Source of the DNA: Paenibacillus silviterrae
GTDB taxonomy: Bacteria > Bacillota > Bacilli > Paenibacillales > NBRC-103111
Reading direction: 5' to 3'
DNA: 64,000 nt
Assembly (NCBI RefSeq): GCF_030167925.1
Contig: NZ_JASKUT010000002.1
Coordinates: 1,736,001 to 1,800,000 of the forward strand
Both the position numbers and the translations under genes were made by a program. Below the pieces are notes generated by a model, which saw only the letters and a list, made by a program, of their open reading frames with translations, made no database searches and was not told the DNA's origin. The first letter of the stretch is position 1. Each line of letters opens with the position of its first letter. Of the stretch, positions 44,387 to 53,206 are shown piece by piece.

Positions 44387-44680
44387 ATGGCATCCACCAG
44401 AAGGAAGTTCACACCCGAAGAAAAAGCTCGAATCGTACTGGAAATTTTGAGAGAGGAAAAGTCCGTCGCTCAGCTAGCTTCTGAACACGGTATTCACGCT
44501 AATGTGCTGAACCGATGGAAGTCCGAAGCCGTCCAGAACTTGTCCCAGCTCTTCGTGGATGACCGTAAGGGCATCACTAAGATGAAAAAAGAATACGAGC
44601 AACAGATCGATGAACTCTACGCCGAGGTGGGAAAGCTAACCACACAATTGTCGTGGCTCAAAAAAAAATCTGGCCTCTAA
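44387..44680 (+). CDS. IS3 transposase OrfA
   Basis: A 97-residue helix-turn-helix protein (KARIVLEILREEKSVAQLAS then EHGIHANVLNRW) with a C-terminal leucine-zipper-like helix, as in IS3 family OrfA. It ends just after the A9 run (44660-44668) where a -1 ribosomal frameshift would make the OrfAB fusion. Confidence 0.92.
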   Translation: MASTRRKFTPEEKARIVLEILREEKSVAQLASEHGIHANVLNRWKSEAVQNLSQLFVDDRKGITKMKKEYEQQIDELYAEVGKLTTQLSWLKKKSGL

Positions 44681-44699
44681 TCTTTCCCGCGAGGAACGT

Positions 44700-45476
44700 T
44701 TGGATCTGCTAGAATGGGAGGGCTCTGAGCACTCTATCCTCGTTCAGGCTGATCTCCTGAGCCTAAATCGCTCCAGTTTGTATTACAAACCGGTTCCTCC
44801 CTCTCCGGAGGAGATTCGCCTCAAACACCGGATTGACGAGCTTTACACGCAATATCCCTTCATGGGCTATCGTAAGATCGCGGCCATTATGAATCGTGGT
44901 CAGGATTTCATTCACGGGAATACAGTAAGGCGCTACATGCGTGAAATGGGGATCATGGCAATACATCCAGGTCCCAATCTGAGCAAACGCGACCTGCAGC
45001 ATCGGACTTATCCTTATCTGCTTCGGGGGTTACAGATTACGGAACCTGATCAGGTCTGGAGTGTAGATATCACGTATATTCGCATGAGACAAGGTTGGAT
45101 GTACCTCTATGCAGTAATGGATTGGTTCTCCCGCTATCTTGTGGACTGGCAGCTGGATCAGAGCTTAGAGATCGGCTTCGTTCTTGACACCATGGAACGT
45201 GCACTCAAGCGGCGGAAGCCCGGAATTGTCAACAGTGACCAAGGAAGCCATTTTACGAGTCCCAAGTATATTGAGTTGCTTAAAGGTAATGAGGTCCGTA
45301 TCAGCATGGACGGCAAGGGGCGTGCTACCGATAATATTGTCATCGAGCGCTTCTGGCGTAGCCTGAAGTACAACGAGGTATATCTCAATGATTATGAGAC
45401 ACCTCGAGAAACAAGGCGAGGGATTGAACGCTACATACATATTCATAACCACTACTTACCGCATCAGTCATTGTAA
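44700..45476 (+). CDS. IS3 transposase OrfB, truncated
   Basis: The catalytic integrase (rve) domain. The DDE residues are in VWSVDITYIRM, VNSDQGSHF and ERFWRSLKYNEV. Normally made as an OrfAB fusion by -1 frameshifting at the A9 run; the shifted frame reads NLASNLSREERLDLLEWEG and joins OrfB. The C-terminal 15-20 residues are missing. Confidence 0.88.
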   Translation: MDLLEWEGSEHSILVQADLLSLNRSSLYYKPVPPSPEEIRLKHRIDELYTQYPFMGYRKIAAIMNRGQDFIHGNTVRRYMREMGIMAIHPGPNLSKRDLQHRTYPYLLRGLQITEPDQVWSVDITYIRMRQGWMYLYAVMDWFSRYLVDWQLDQSLEIGFVLDTMERALKRRKPGIVNSDQGSHFTSPKYIELLKGNEVRISMDGKGRATDNIVIERFWRSLKYNEVYLNDYETPRETRRGIERYIHIHNHYLPHQSL

Positions 45477-45656
45477 GATATCACAATCCACCACCATTAT
45501 TAGGAAATCTTTCTCTCGCTCCGATTGTAACTTACTTCAAGCAAGCCCTCCAACACATGTTTGCGAATTATTTGTTCTCGCTTGCGTTCAAGGAAAATGG
45601 GTAGACGGTTAAGGATCTCTCCAAGTTCTTAGAAAAGGCAACTTGATTACATTAGT

Positions 45657-45685
45657 CGCGCTACCATCTCCCGTTCGATACAATG
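45657..45685 (-). repeat. Cassette element right-arm remnant E11
   Basis: GCGCTACCATCTCCCGTTC then GATACAATGG resembles the right arm (CGCTATCGTTCTCCGTTAG then CTCAATAG). It lies 28 bases from the 3' end of the next GNAT gene. The rest of the 45477-45713 gap has no gene; on the minus strand, near 45500-45640, ELGEILNRLPIFLERKREQI is readable, perhaps a gene scrap. Confidence 0.5.
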
Positions 45686-45713
45686 GATCTTATATTTCTG
45701 TATAAAGGTGTAT

Positions 45714-46163
45714 TCAAAGCACCATTTTCAAGCGAGGCCCTATTGCGGTAAAGCCTTCCCTTTCATAAAAGTCAATGGTCCTTTGCCAATTTAATGGATT
45801 TGGAGCCCCAACTTCAATTCGTTTCCATTGTTGATTAACGCCATAATCAATTATTGTCTTTATTAGTTTTTGACCGATTTTAAGAGAACGCATCTCTGGT
45901 TGAACGTATAATTCTTGAATGATACCGAAAGTACCACCAGCATATACTGCTCTTGATAATGAAACCGATACGATTCCAATACATTCTTCATTTTCGGAAA
46001 ATGCAAGGAAAACTGTATACAAATCAGTGTCCATGCATTCTTTCACGGCATTGGTAAAAGAATGCTGTTCAAAACTTTTCCCTTCTAATTCTGTAAGAAG
46101 TTTCGCTACCATTAAGGCAATGGTATGGGCATCATTAGTATTTGCTTTTCTTATTTGAATCAT
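45714..46163 (-). CDS. GNAT family N-acetyltransferase
   Basis: A 149-residue acetyltransferase. Acetyl-CoA site QELYVQPEMRSLKIGQKLIK, ending NWQRTIDFYEREGFTAIGPR. ATG start at 46163. A cassette gene between remnant E11 and E7. Its promoter region holds a perfect 18-bp palindrome. Acceptor unknown. Confidence 0.9.
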   Translation of the reverse strand: MIQIRKANTNDAHTIALMVAKLLTELEGKSFEQHSFTNAVKECMDTDLYTVFLAFSENEECIGIVSVSLSRAVYAGGTFGIIQELYVQPEMRSLKIGQKLIKTIIDYGVNQQWKRIEVGAPNPLNWQRTIDFYEREGFTAIGPRLKMVL

Positions 46164-46200
46164 TTTCGTTCACCCATTTTTCCTTATAACAATACATTAT

Positions 46201-46218
46201 ATTGTATAATTATACAAT
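46201..46218. promoter_or_regulatory. Perfect 18-bp palindrome upstream of the GNAT gene
   Basis: ATTGTATAATTATACAAT. On the minus strand it contains a TTGTAT -35 followed after 17 bp by TATTGT, so it overlaps the likely promoter and could be an operator. Confidence 0.5.
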
Positions 46219-46235
46219 TTATATATGGATTTTTT

Positions 46236-46324
46236 TATCTCCGTTAATTTAATGAAAACAGAGAACAGCTACTGAAACGTTCTGTCCCCTGTTTATTGCG
46301 CTATAGTTCACCGTTGCTTCAATG
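46236..46324 (-). repeat. Cassette element copy E7
   Basis: Left arm TATCTCCGTTAATTTAATG, hairpin ACAGAGAACAG to CTGTCCCCTGT (two mismatches), right arm TTATTGCGCTATAGTTCACC then GTTGCTTCAATG. The 450 bases beyond it (46325-46778) hold no gene. Confidence 0.82.
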
Positions 46325-46778
46325 CCCCACCCAATTACTGCAGTTCGCTCATGATCATTAATTGAGTAGTAGCGCCTGATTCTTAAAGAAGATATGCAAG
46401 TTGACTATGTGTAAATGATTATCAAATATGATTCTCATAAAAATCTCCCCCTCTATTACCTAATGGATTTAGTAGTAATAACGGGGTGTAGTTCCAACCA
46501 GTGAAACCAAGTTTCATTTGTGTTAGTATAGTAACAAAAAGGCACTAAATGAAAAGTAACAATATTGCATATCATGGTAAATAACGAAAACGAAATGAGA
46601 AGAACGTGGTTTGCCCCCCCACGCTTATATCTTCACCATACACGATTCTACCGTACGGGAAGTTCCACTTATTCTTAACGGATGATTTGTTTTCCTTGAC
46701 CATCAGTACCTTTCTGTTATCTTCTTCTTCGAGCCGGAGTCTATTTTTCCAGTTTTAGTGGCTGAAACGGGAAATAAC

Positions 46779-46845
46779 GGAACAACGCGTTCCGCTATTT
46801 CATAATAATGGGGCTATTAAACGGAATAGCAGAACTTGTTGTTCC
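46779..46845. repeat. Long imperfect palindrome
   Basis: GGAACAAC, GTTC and GCTATT pair in order with AATAGC, GAAC and GTTGTTCC across a loop of about 20 nt. A large stem with short bulges and no T run, just downstream of the serine hydrolase gene. Similar dyads are common in Paenibacillus intergenic DNA (my recollection). Confidence 0.65.
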
Positions 46846-46887
46846 GAAGCATTCCGCCTTACAGAGTGTCCACATAGACAGACAATC

Positions 46888-47856
46888 TCATGTTTCGAGA
46901 ATTCGAAGCAAATCCCCAGCGGCAACGGCATCGCTGTTTCCGAGCATGATCACTGTCCGTTGGCGCCCGGGATACACCCTCCAAACGCAGCGGCATCCAG
47001 GAAGCGTTCCGCCGTGACCCCAGCTCTTTTCGTAGAGGGAAAGCCCGTAACCGTAATGCCGGTTTTTAGCCCATACATGCCGGGTGAGCATTCGCTCCGT
47101 TATGTCCTTCGATACGACGGAAGCGCTAATCCCCATAAGGGCGGACGCCAGCTTGTGAAGATCTTCCGCTGTGGTATACAGGTTTCCCGATGCGCGGAAA
47201 TTGCCGGGTTCAAAAAAAGGGACTCTAACCTTCTCCCCTTCCCGGCACGAATAGCCTTCAGCCAGCCCCGGAAGCGGTAACCCGGAACCGACGAAGCCTG
47301 TATTGCTCATGCCTAAGGGCTCCAGCACTTGATTGTATATAAATGCTTCATAGGGCATGCCTGCAACCTGGTCGATCAGCAGACCCAGTGCGTTATACCC
47401 CGTATTGCTATAGCTCCAATCGGTTCCAGGAGCAAATTCGAGCGGCATGTCTTCTAACAGCTTGAATATGTGCTCCCGGGGATAGGACACATGACCGAAT
47501 CGTTCAAAAAATAAGGGAAGCGACTCGAAGTCCGGAAGTCCGGACGTATGGGTTAACAGGTGGTGGATGGTAATCCGCTCGTCACGAATCAATGTGGGCA
47601 GGTAGGCTGCGGCAGGATCGGTCAATTCAAGCTTTCCTTGCTGCTGAAGCAGCAGAATCCCGAATGCAGTGAACGGCTTCGTAATCGATGCGACAAGAAA
47701 TCCTGTATCCGTCCGGCAGGGCTCCCCCCGCTCATAGCTAGCCAAGCCGAATGCTTTCATGTACCGGATTTCTCCCCGTTCTGCAGCCAGTAGGACACCG
47801 CTGAATCCTAGCCCGGAAACCGCCTTGTCCCAATCATTTACCATGTCTGGCGTCAT
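46888..47856 (-). CDS. Serine hydrolase (class C beta-lactamase/D-peptidase fold)
   Basis: A 322-residue serine hydrolase of the beta-lactamase family. Catalytic Ser-Lys in VASITKPFTAFG (SxxK), Tyr in YSNTGYNALG (YxN), and a late WGHGGTLPG (HxG-type) box. There is no signal peptide, so it acts inside the cell, more like a D-aminopeptidase or esterase than a secreted beta-lactamase. It is 24 bases after alr, third gene of an ald-alr operon, which suggests it releases D-alanine from a D-Ala derivative. Confidence 0.85.
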   Translation of the reverse strand: MTPDMVNDWDKAVSGLGFSGVLLAAERGEIRYMKAFGLASYERGEPCRTDTGFLVASITKPFTAFGILLLQQQGKLELTDPAAAYLPTLIRDERITIHHLLTHTSGLPDFESLPLFFERFGHVSYPREHIFKLLEDMPLEFAPGTDWSYSNTGYNALGLLIDQVAGMPYEAFIYNQVLEPLGMSNTGFVGSGLPLPGLAEGYSCREGEKVRVPFFEPGNFRASGNLYTTAEDLHKLASALMGISASVVSKDITERMLTRHVWAKNRHYGYGLSLYEKSWGHGGTLPGCRCVWRVYPGRQRTVIMLGNSDAVAAGDLLRILET

Positions 47857-47880
47857 TCAGCCTCATCCCCCCCGTCCAAC

Positions 47881-49005
47881 CTAGCGGATATACTCGCGCG
47901 GCACTCTTTTGCCTATACCGCATACAAGCTCGTAGTGAATCGTCTGCGCCCATGCCGCCGTTTCACCTGCTCCGATCCCTTGCTCGCCGCCAAAAACAAT
48001 CGCTTCGTCCCCTACGCTCACAGATGGAAGCTCCGTAACATCCACCGCCATCTGATCCATGCATACGCGACCGATGACGGGGACTCTAATGCCGCAGACC
48101 AGCACCTGACCCCGGTTGGAAATAAGCCTGGGCACCCCATCGGCATAACCGATCGGAAGGATGGCGGCCAGCGTGCTTCGCTCAGCCCGGAAAGTACGTC
48201 CGTAGCTGACCCACTCCCCAATCCCGATGCGCTTCAAGGAAGCGATTCTCGTCTTGAGCTGCATGGCCGGTTGAAGCCGAGAAGAGCCGTCGGAGGCACC
48301 TTGAGCCGGTTGGAGACCGTACAAACCGATGCCGATCCGTACCATATCGAGATGATAATCGGGATGCCGAAGAGCGGCAGCCGTATTACAGCAATGCTTC
48401 AACGGAATCCGCAGGCCTTCGTCCTCCAAATGTCCGCATATCGAAATAAACCGGTTATATTGGTGCTCCGTATAAGCCGGGTCCTCACTATCGGCTTCGG
48501 CGAAGTGCGTGAAAATCCCTTCAACTTCGACATAGAGCGATTGCTGTGCTTTTCTGATAAGGGAGGCCGCTTCCTCGCGGCCGGTCACCCCAAGCCTCCC
48601 GAGTCCGGTGTCGATCTTGATGTGAATGGAGGTTCGGCAACGAAGCCGCTCAGCGATTTCGATCACCGCTTCCAGCACCTGCTCCGAGAACACGGTTAGT
48701 GCGATTCGATGCCTTACGGCGACCTCTACGGCTTGCGGGGGCGTATACCCCAGCACAAGAATGGGGTGCCCGATACCGGCTTGCCTAAGTGCCACAGCTT
48801 CATCGGCGAAGGCGACTCCCAAGCAGTCGGCGCCCGACTCCAGAACGGCCAGGGCAACCTCTACGGCACCATGACCGTATCCATCAGCCTTGACTACTGC
48901 CATCAGTCGGCAGGAGGAAGCGAGGACCGATTGACGGAAGAAGGCGGCGTTGGCCTTAACCGCTTTCAGATCTACCTCGGCCCATGTTTGTCTACAACTG
49001 TTCAT
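47881..49005 (-). CDS. alr: Alanine racemase
   Basis: A 374-residue PLP enzyme that interconverts L- and D-alanine. The PLP lysine is Lys39 in MAVVKADGYGHGAVEVA, and the second base Tyr lies in EWVSYGRTF; the substrate loop CMDQMAVDV is present. The start at 49005 is chosen for GGAGGCGAGA upstream. Thirteen bases after ald. Its partners suggest a catabolic role (D-Ala to L-Ala) besides or instead of wall synthesis; a second housekeeping copy may exist elsewhere. Confidence 0.95.
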   Translation of the reverse strand: MNSCRQTWAEVDLKAVKANAAFFRQSVLASSCRLMAVVKADGYGHGAVEVALAVLESGADCLGVAFADEAVALRQAGIGHPILVLGYTPPQAVEVAVRHRIALTVFSEQVLEAVIEIAERLRCRTSIHIKIDTGLGRLGVTGREEAASLIRKAQQSLYVEVEGIFTHFAEADSEDPAYTEHQYNRFISICGHLEDEGLRIPLKHCCNTAAALRHPDYHLDMVRIGIGLYGLQPAQGASDGSSRLQPAMQLKTRIASLKRIGIGEWVSYGRTFRAERSTLAAILPIGYADGVPRLISNRGQVLVCGIRVPVIGRVCMDQMAVDVTELPSVSVGDEAIVFGGEQGIGAGETAAWAQTIHYELVCGIGKRVPREYIR

Positions 49006-49018
49006 TCTCGCCTCCAGC

Positions 49019-50143
49019 CTACACGACTGCGGCCAATGCATCCGCTACAGGGACATGCTCGTATCCGAGATCGCGTGCGGCTGCCGGCTGGGTGATCGCT
49101 CCCCTTGCGGTGTTTACGCCAAGCGCCAAGGCCTCATCCTCGCTTACCGCGCGTTGCATGCCAAGGGAAGCCAGCTTCAAGACATAGGGAAGCGTTGTAT
49201 AAGCTAAAGCGAGCGTTGCCGTTCTTGGCACCGAGCCAGGGATGTTGGGGACGGCATAATGGGAAACTCCATGCTTCACATAATACGGATCGTCATGGGT
49301 GGTCACGCGGTCCACCGTCTCGAATATGCCTCCTTGGTCAATCGCCACGTCGACTACGACGGACCCCGGCGCCATTTGGCAAACCGTCTGCTCCTTAACC
49401 AGGACAGGCGCCTTGGCCCCGGGCACGAGAACGGCGCCGATCACCAGATCGGATTGCATCACCGCTTCGGCAATAGCCGTCTCGCCGGACAAGCGCGTAT
49501 GCAGCAAGCCTCCATACAGATCGTCCAAATAACGGAGCCGCTGCGGGTCGCGCTCAATCACGGTGACATCGGCCCCCATGCCGATCGCCAGCTTCGCCGC
49601 ATTGCTTCCGACCACCCCTCCGCCGATAATGGTCACCCTGCCCCGTCCGACGCCCGGGACCCCGCTGAGGAGCAGTCCTTTGCCGCCTTGCGGCTTCTCC
49701 AGCAATCGCGCCCCGAGCTGTACGGCCATTCTTCCGGCGATTTCACTCATGGGTGCAAGCAGCGGATAGGTCCGATTCACCTCCACCGTCTCGTAAGCGA
49801 TGGCAGTCACCTTATGCTTCACGAGCGCAAGAGCCAGCCCGGGATCCGCAGCCAGGTGCAAGTAACAGAACAGCATGAGGTTTTCGCGGAAATACATATA
49901 CTCTACGGGCAGCGGCTCCTTCACTTTCATAACCAACTCAGCGAACGCCCAAACCTCCGACGCGTCCTCCAGTAGAAGAGCCCCCGCTTCGCGATATTCA
50001 TCATCCGCGAAGCCCGCTCCGCTGCCGGCTCCCTGCTGCACCGCAACCCGATGCCCTTCGCTTGTGAGCTGCTTAACGCCTTCCGGAGTCAGCGCCACTC
50101 GTGTTTCGTTATTTTTGATTTCTTTTGGTATGCCAATCTTCAT
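49019..50143 (-). CDS. ald: Alanine dehydrogenase
   Basis: A 374-residue NAD-dependent enzyme: L-alanine to pyruvate and ammonia. N-terminal MKIGIPKEIKNNETRVALTP, NAD-binding VTIIGGGVVGSNAAKLAIGM, and RTATLALAYTTLPYV are characteristic. ATG start, GGGGGGAA upstream. First gene of the ald-alr-hydrolase operon, directly next to the PucR-type regulator. Confidence 0.96.
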   Translation of the reverse strand: MKIGIPKEIKNNETRVALTPEGVKQLTSEGHRVAVQQGAGSGAGFADDEYREAGALLLEDASEVWAFAELVMKVKEPLPVEYMYFRENLMLFCYLHLAADPGLALALVKHKVTAIAYETVEVNRTYPLLAPMSEIAGRMAVQLGARLLEKPQGGKGLLLSGVPGVGRGRVTIIGGGVVGSNAAKLAIGMGADVTVIERDPQRLRYLDDLYGGLLHTRLSGETAIAEAVMQSDLVIGAVLVPGAKAPVLVKEQTVCQMAPGSVVVDVAIDQGGIFETVDRVTTHDDPYYVKHGVSHYAVPNIPGSVPRTATLALAYTTLPYVLKLASLGMQRAVSEDEALALGVNTARGAITQPAAARDLGYEHVPVADALAAVV

Positions 50144-50240
50144 TAAGATTCCCCCCGCCTTGTTTGATACAAGTATAGAGGGGAGTTAACGCCGCCACAT
50201 TGTGCAAAACTCAGAAAAATTGGCAGCGCTTTGGTTAAAA

Positions 50241-51479
50241 TCAACAAACGCTTCGCGTCATCGTCATCAGCTTAAGCTGGAGATACACATCCACCTTCTG
50301 ATCCATGCTGTTCAAATCAATGCCTCCAACCTCGGCAATTCGCTTCAGCCGGTAGGTAAGCGTATTCGTATGGATGTGCAGCGCGTCGGCAGTATCCTTG
50401 ACATGGCTGTCCTGCTCCAGGTAGACCCGCAGCGTCTGCAGCAGGCAGCTTCCATGCTCCCGGTCATATTTGAGCAGCTTATGGATAACGCCTGGCTCCT
50501 CCATCGCCGCATTCCCCGCCTGATCCATAAGCGGCAAAAAGCGGTAAAAGCCAAGAGCGCCGTAGCTGACCGCGTCCGATAAGGCTTGCGGAAAATCACG
50601 CTTCAAGCTCAGCACCTGAAGAGCTTCCCGATAGCTTCGCTCAACCAGCGTATAATCGTCATAGAAAAGCCCGCCGGCGCCGTCGACCGCAGCGCCTCCC
50701 ATTCGCTCGCTCCACTGCCGGATAAACGAGCGGACGAATGCGCCGGAGGCCTTGTTGTCCGGCTGCCCGGAGGCAGTACCCGCTAGCACAATAAGATGGC
50801 GCGCATCCCGTACCTGGAGCTTAACGGACATGCCCGCCGCTGCGGTCAGCATATACTGGATTTGCCGATACTCGTTGAGGACAATCTCCGATCCGAATTG
50901 AAGCACGAGCACCTGATAAGCGCGAGGTAGGTCGATCCCCAGCTCGGCGGCTTTTCGTTTGATTTCGTCCGCAGTCATCCTGTTCCCGGTGAGCAGTTGC
51001 CAAAATAAATTTTGCTTGCCGGCTTCTTCCTTGCTTCGCTGCAGTTGCAATTGCAGCATGAGGTCACGGGAAGCCCGAGCCGCTTGACGCAGCGTCATCA
51101 GTCCCTGCTCATCCAGACGCTCCTCGTCCTCCAAGGCCCAAATATAGCCAAGCACCTCGTTGTGATGCCGAATGGCCACGACAACCCGATCGCCCAATCC
51201 GACGTCGGAAATCGCCGGCACCCTCACCGGCTGATCGCTATCCATCAGCATCCGCAGTATCCCGTTCTTCCACAAGGAGCTAACGACTTGCTCCGGCACG
51301 CGCCGGCTGATTATCGTTGCCGTACGGGCGGGGTCGGCGGGCACCTTGTGAGAGCTGTAAGCGATCAGCTGATGGTTAGCGTTTTCAATCGTTACCGGAC
51401 AGCGGAGCGCTTCTCCGATCCGGTCGGCTAACGTGTCGAAACTATCAAAGGGTCGATCAAATGCATCTATCTGTTTCAT
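50241..51479 (-). CDS. adeR: PucR/CdaR family regulator, probably AdeR
   Basis: A 412-residue transcriptional activator. The N-terminal part is a sensor-like domain, the middle a GGDEF-like CdaR domain, and the C-terminus the PucR helix-turn-helix (VKDTADALHIHTNTLTYRLK, about residues 365-400). In B. subtilis the PucR-family protein AdeR activates ald, and this gene is directly upstream of ald (97-bp gap), so the same role is inferred. ATG start. Confidence 0.85.
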   Translation of the reverse strand: MKQIDAFDRPFDSFDTLADRIGEALRCPVTIENANHQLIAYSSHKVPADPARTATIISRRVPEQVVSSLWKNGILRMLMDSDQPVRVPAISDVGLGDRVVVAIRHHNEVLGYIWALEDEERLDEQGLMTLRQAARASRDLMLQLQLQRSKEEAGKQNLFWQLLTGNRMTADEIKRKAAELGIDLPRAYQVLVLQFGSEIVLNEYRQIQYMLTAAAGMSVKLQVRDARHLIVLAGTASGQPDNKASGAFVRSFIRQWSERMGGAAVDGAGGLFYDDYTLVERSYREALQVLSLKRDFPQALSDAVSYGALGFYRFLPLMDQAGNAAMEEPGVIHKLLKYDREHGSCLLQTLRVYLEQDSHVKDTADALHIHTNTLTYRLKRIAEVGGIDLNSMDQKVDVYLQLKLMTMTRSVC

Positions 51480-51785
51480 GCTATAGGCTCCCTGATCCGA
51501 TGGAGAGTAGGATTCGATTTACTCCTCAGTATAACAGCTGCCCTACCTTCCAACAATCGAAGCTCAACAAAAAAAGGCCAATTATGCTGCCTCTCGTTCA
51601 ATTCCGTGGACTGTTGCTAGTGTAGTGTTGGATAATGATGCTATAGTAACCTTACCATCCTTTCGCGCCTTCGTTAACATAGCATCCATTATTGAACGCT
51701 GCCCTCGGAGTAATCAAAGAAGCTAATCAGGATATCAATCGCTTCCCACTCTATTATAGTCGAATTTTTGAAAAACGCTGCCCGG
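51480..51785. other. Intergenic region with scraps
   Basis: About 300 bp with no convincing gene. The minus strand has a 35-codon frame (MDAMLTKARKDGKVTIASLS) near 51586-51694 without a clear binding site, perhaps a gene remnant. At 51575-51600 and 51770-51800 there are stretches like ATGCTGCCTCTCGTTCAAT and CGCTGCCCGGCTATTCCAAC that weakly resemble cassette left arms. Confidence 0.4.
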
Positions 51786-52292
51786 CTATTCCAACACCTT
51801 CCAAGTATCCAATCGCTGGAATTCAAAGGATAATTTCCTCCATTTTAGCCATTCTATCGCCTGAATAACGAGGGGAGAAGAATTTTCAGCAGTCATTTTT
51901 TTAACCGGTACCCATAAAGCACCTAGCGAATCTTGTCCTTCGAATAGTTCAGGAGTTAGTGTAATTGTACCACCGATATTTTGAACCAGATAAAATACAG
52001 CAACATGGTGGATATGGGAAGTACCCCTTTTGGGCAAGTCATAAGGAACCAAGTAATCACAAACACCAACATTTTCTTTAATTTCTACGTTGATGCCAGC
52101 TTCCTCTAGGAATTCCCTTTGCACAGCCGCTGCTAAAGATTCATTAGCTTCAACCGTGCCACCAGGAAGGTCATATCGTCCGAAGTATGGACCTCCTCCC
52201 TTAAGAATGACTAAAAGGTTTTCATCCTTCAAGCAAATCCCATATGCCCCCAAATGTCGATGCCATTGCTCATTATCGCTCAATATACGCAC
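51786..52292 (-). CDS. Nudix hydrolase
   Basis: A 168-residue Nudix protein. The box is GGTVEANESLAAAVQREF then LEEAGI. N-terminal HLGAYGICLKDENLLVILKG. GTG start at 52292. Lies in the second cassette block; the stop falls in a left-arm-like stretch (GCTGCCCGGCTATTCCAAC). Substrate unknown. Confidence 0.9.
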   Translation of the reverse strand: MRILSDNEQWHRHLGAYGICLKDENLLVILKGGGPYFGRYDLPGGTVEANESLAAAVQREFLEEAGINVEIKENVGVCDYLVPYDLPKRGTSHIHHVAVFYLVQNIGGTITLTPELFEGQDSLGALWVPVKKMTAENSSPLVIQAIEWLKWRKLSFEFQRLDTWKVLE

Positions 52293-52505
52293 CCCACTAT
52301 ATTCCTTTTCACTCCCTATGGTTTCTTGAATGATTTCATTTCCATTATCCTGACATGAACCCGCTAGCGGAATCCCCCTTGTCAGAATTCATACCCCTAA
52401 GCCATGGGGAATACCTTTAGATTCACGAGGTTGCCTGATTCGCCTAAACTTACATTACATAGTGTACCTTCCAATATAAACCAGCCCTCTCCGTAACCCG
52501 AGCTG

Positions 52506-52536
52506 CCTCGTTGTCGTTCACAGTTAGTGCAACAAC
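52506..52536 (-). repeat. Cassette element right-arm copy E9
   Basis: CTCGTTGTCGTTCACAGTTA then GTGCAAC resembles the right arm; it holds the stop of the next gene. The hairpin and left arm are not evident. Confidence 0.5.
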
Positions 52537-53063
52537 CATGCGGTTAATGGTTTATCATCCCAAACTTGCACTTCTATGTACCTTTCCGGTCCTTTTTTTC
52601 CTTCGCGATTCCATTCCTGCGGTAATCCAAATTCACTTATTACTTGATAAATCTCATTTAACGTGTATACCTGACTCCGATATATCTTTCCATCCTGGTA
52701 TCTCATCGTGGGGAACAAATCTCCGTAGGTAAAACTTATGGTGTGAGGATCAAATTCTGCAGAGGGAATACGAAGCATTTCACCTTTTTCGAACCAATCT
52801 AAGAGCCACGGACATTCGCCAACTGTCATATAATGAGGAAAACTTCGAATAGGCTTTCCTCCCTTTAAAATAAATAACTCTCTTGCCTGTCGTTCAAGAC
52901 TTCGTCGAATTGTAAGATAGTCCTTGGATCTTTTACTTGCAAATCCTTTCTTCCGTACCCGTATCTCTTCAAGAATACGCTCTGCTACCTCTGGTTCTAA
53001 GTCGGATAAATTTCTGAAGGGACCCGTCGATTGGTCAAAATAATGATATAGATAATTGATCAT
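52524..53063 (-). CDS. Conserved protein of unknown function
   Basis: A 179-residue protein with the opening YLYHYFDQSTGPFRNLSDL that recurs in uncharacterised Bacillales proteins. It also carries RIPSAEFDPHTISFTYGDLF. No enzymatic motif or membrane segment. ATG start at 53063 with GGGG upstream. A cassette gene: the TAA stop lies in right arm E9. Confidence 0.8.
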   Translation of the reverse strand: MINYLYHYFDQSTGPFRNLSDLEPEVAERILEEIRVRKKGFASKRSKDYLTIRRSLERQARELFILKGGKPIRSFPHYMTVGECPWLLDWFEKGEMLRIPSAEFDPHTISFTYGDLFPTMRYQDGKIYRSQVYTLNEIYQVISEFGLPQEWNREGKKGPERYIEVQVWDDKPLTAWLLH

Positions 53064-53153
53064 TAAGGAACCCCTTTTTCTAAACGATAGCTGAATATAA
53101 TCTTACCAGTGTAATTTACAATCTTGAACTATGCCGCCTTCTAGTGAGAATGC

Positions 53154-53206
53154 AGCCAAGCGAGCGGCCGGCTGCCGCGGTATCCTGTATTAACTAACGT
53201 TAACCC
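53154..53206 (-). repeat. Cassette element copy E13 (degenerate)
   Basis: GAGCGGCCGGCTGCCGCGG hairpin region, then TATTAACTAACGTTAACCC as right arm, containing the stop of the MurD gene. Confidence 0.5.

Larger units (their letters stand above)
44343..45476 (+). mobile_element. IS3 family insertion sequence, right end lost
   Basis: The left end begins TGCTACACAGAAACTAGACA, shortly before orfA. orfA and orfB follow with an A9 slippage site. The orfB protein stops at HQSL, before the usual C-terminal GYRTPAE stretch, and no matching right inverted repeat is visible up to 45720. So the copy is truncated and has cut the nucleotidyltransferase gene. Confidence 0.8.
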
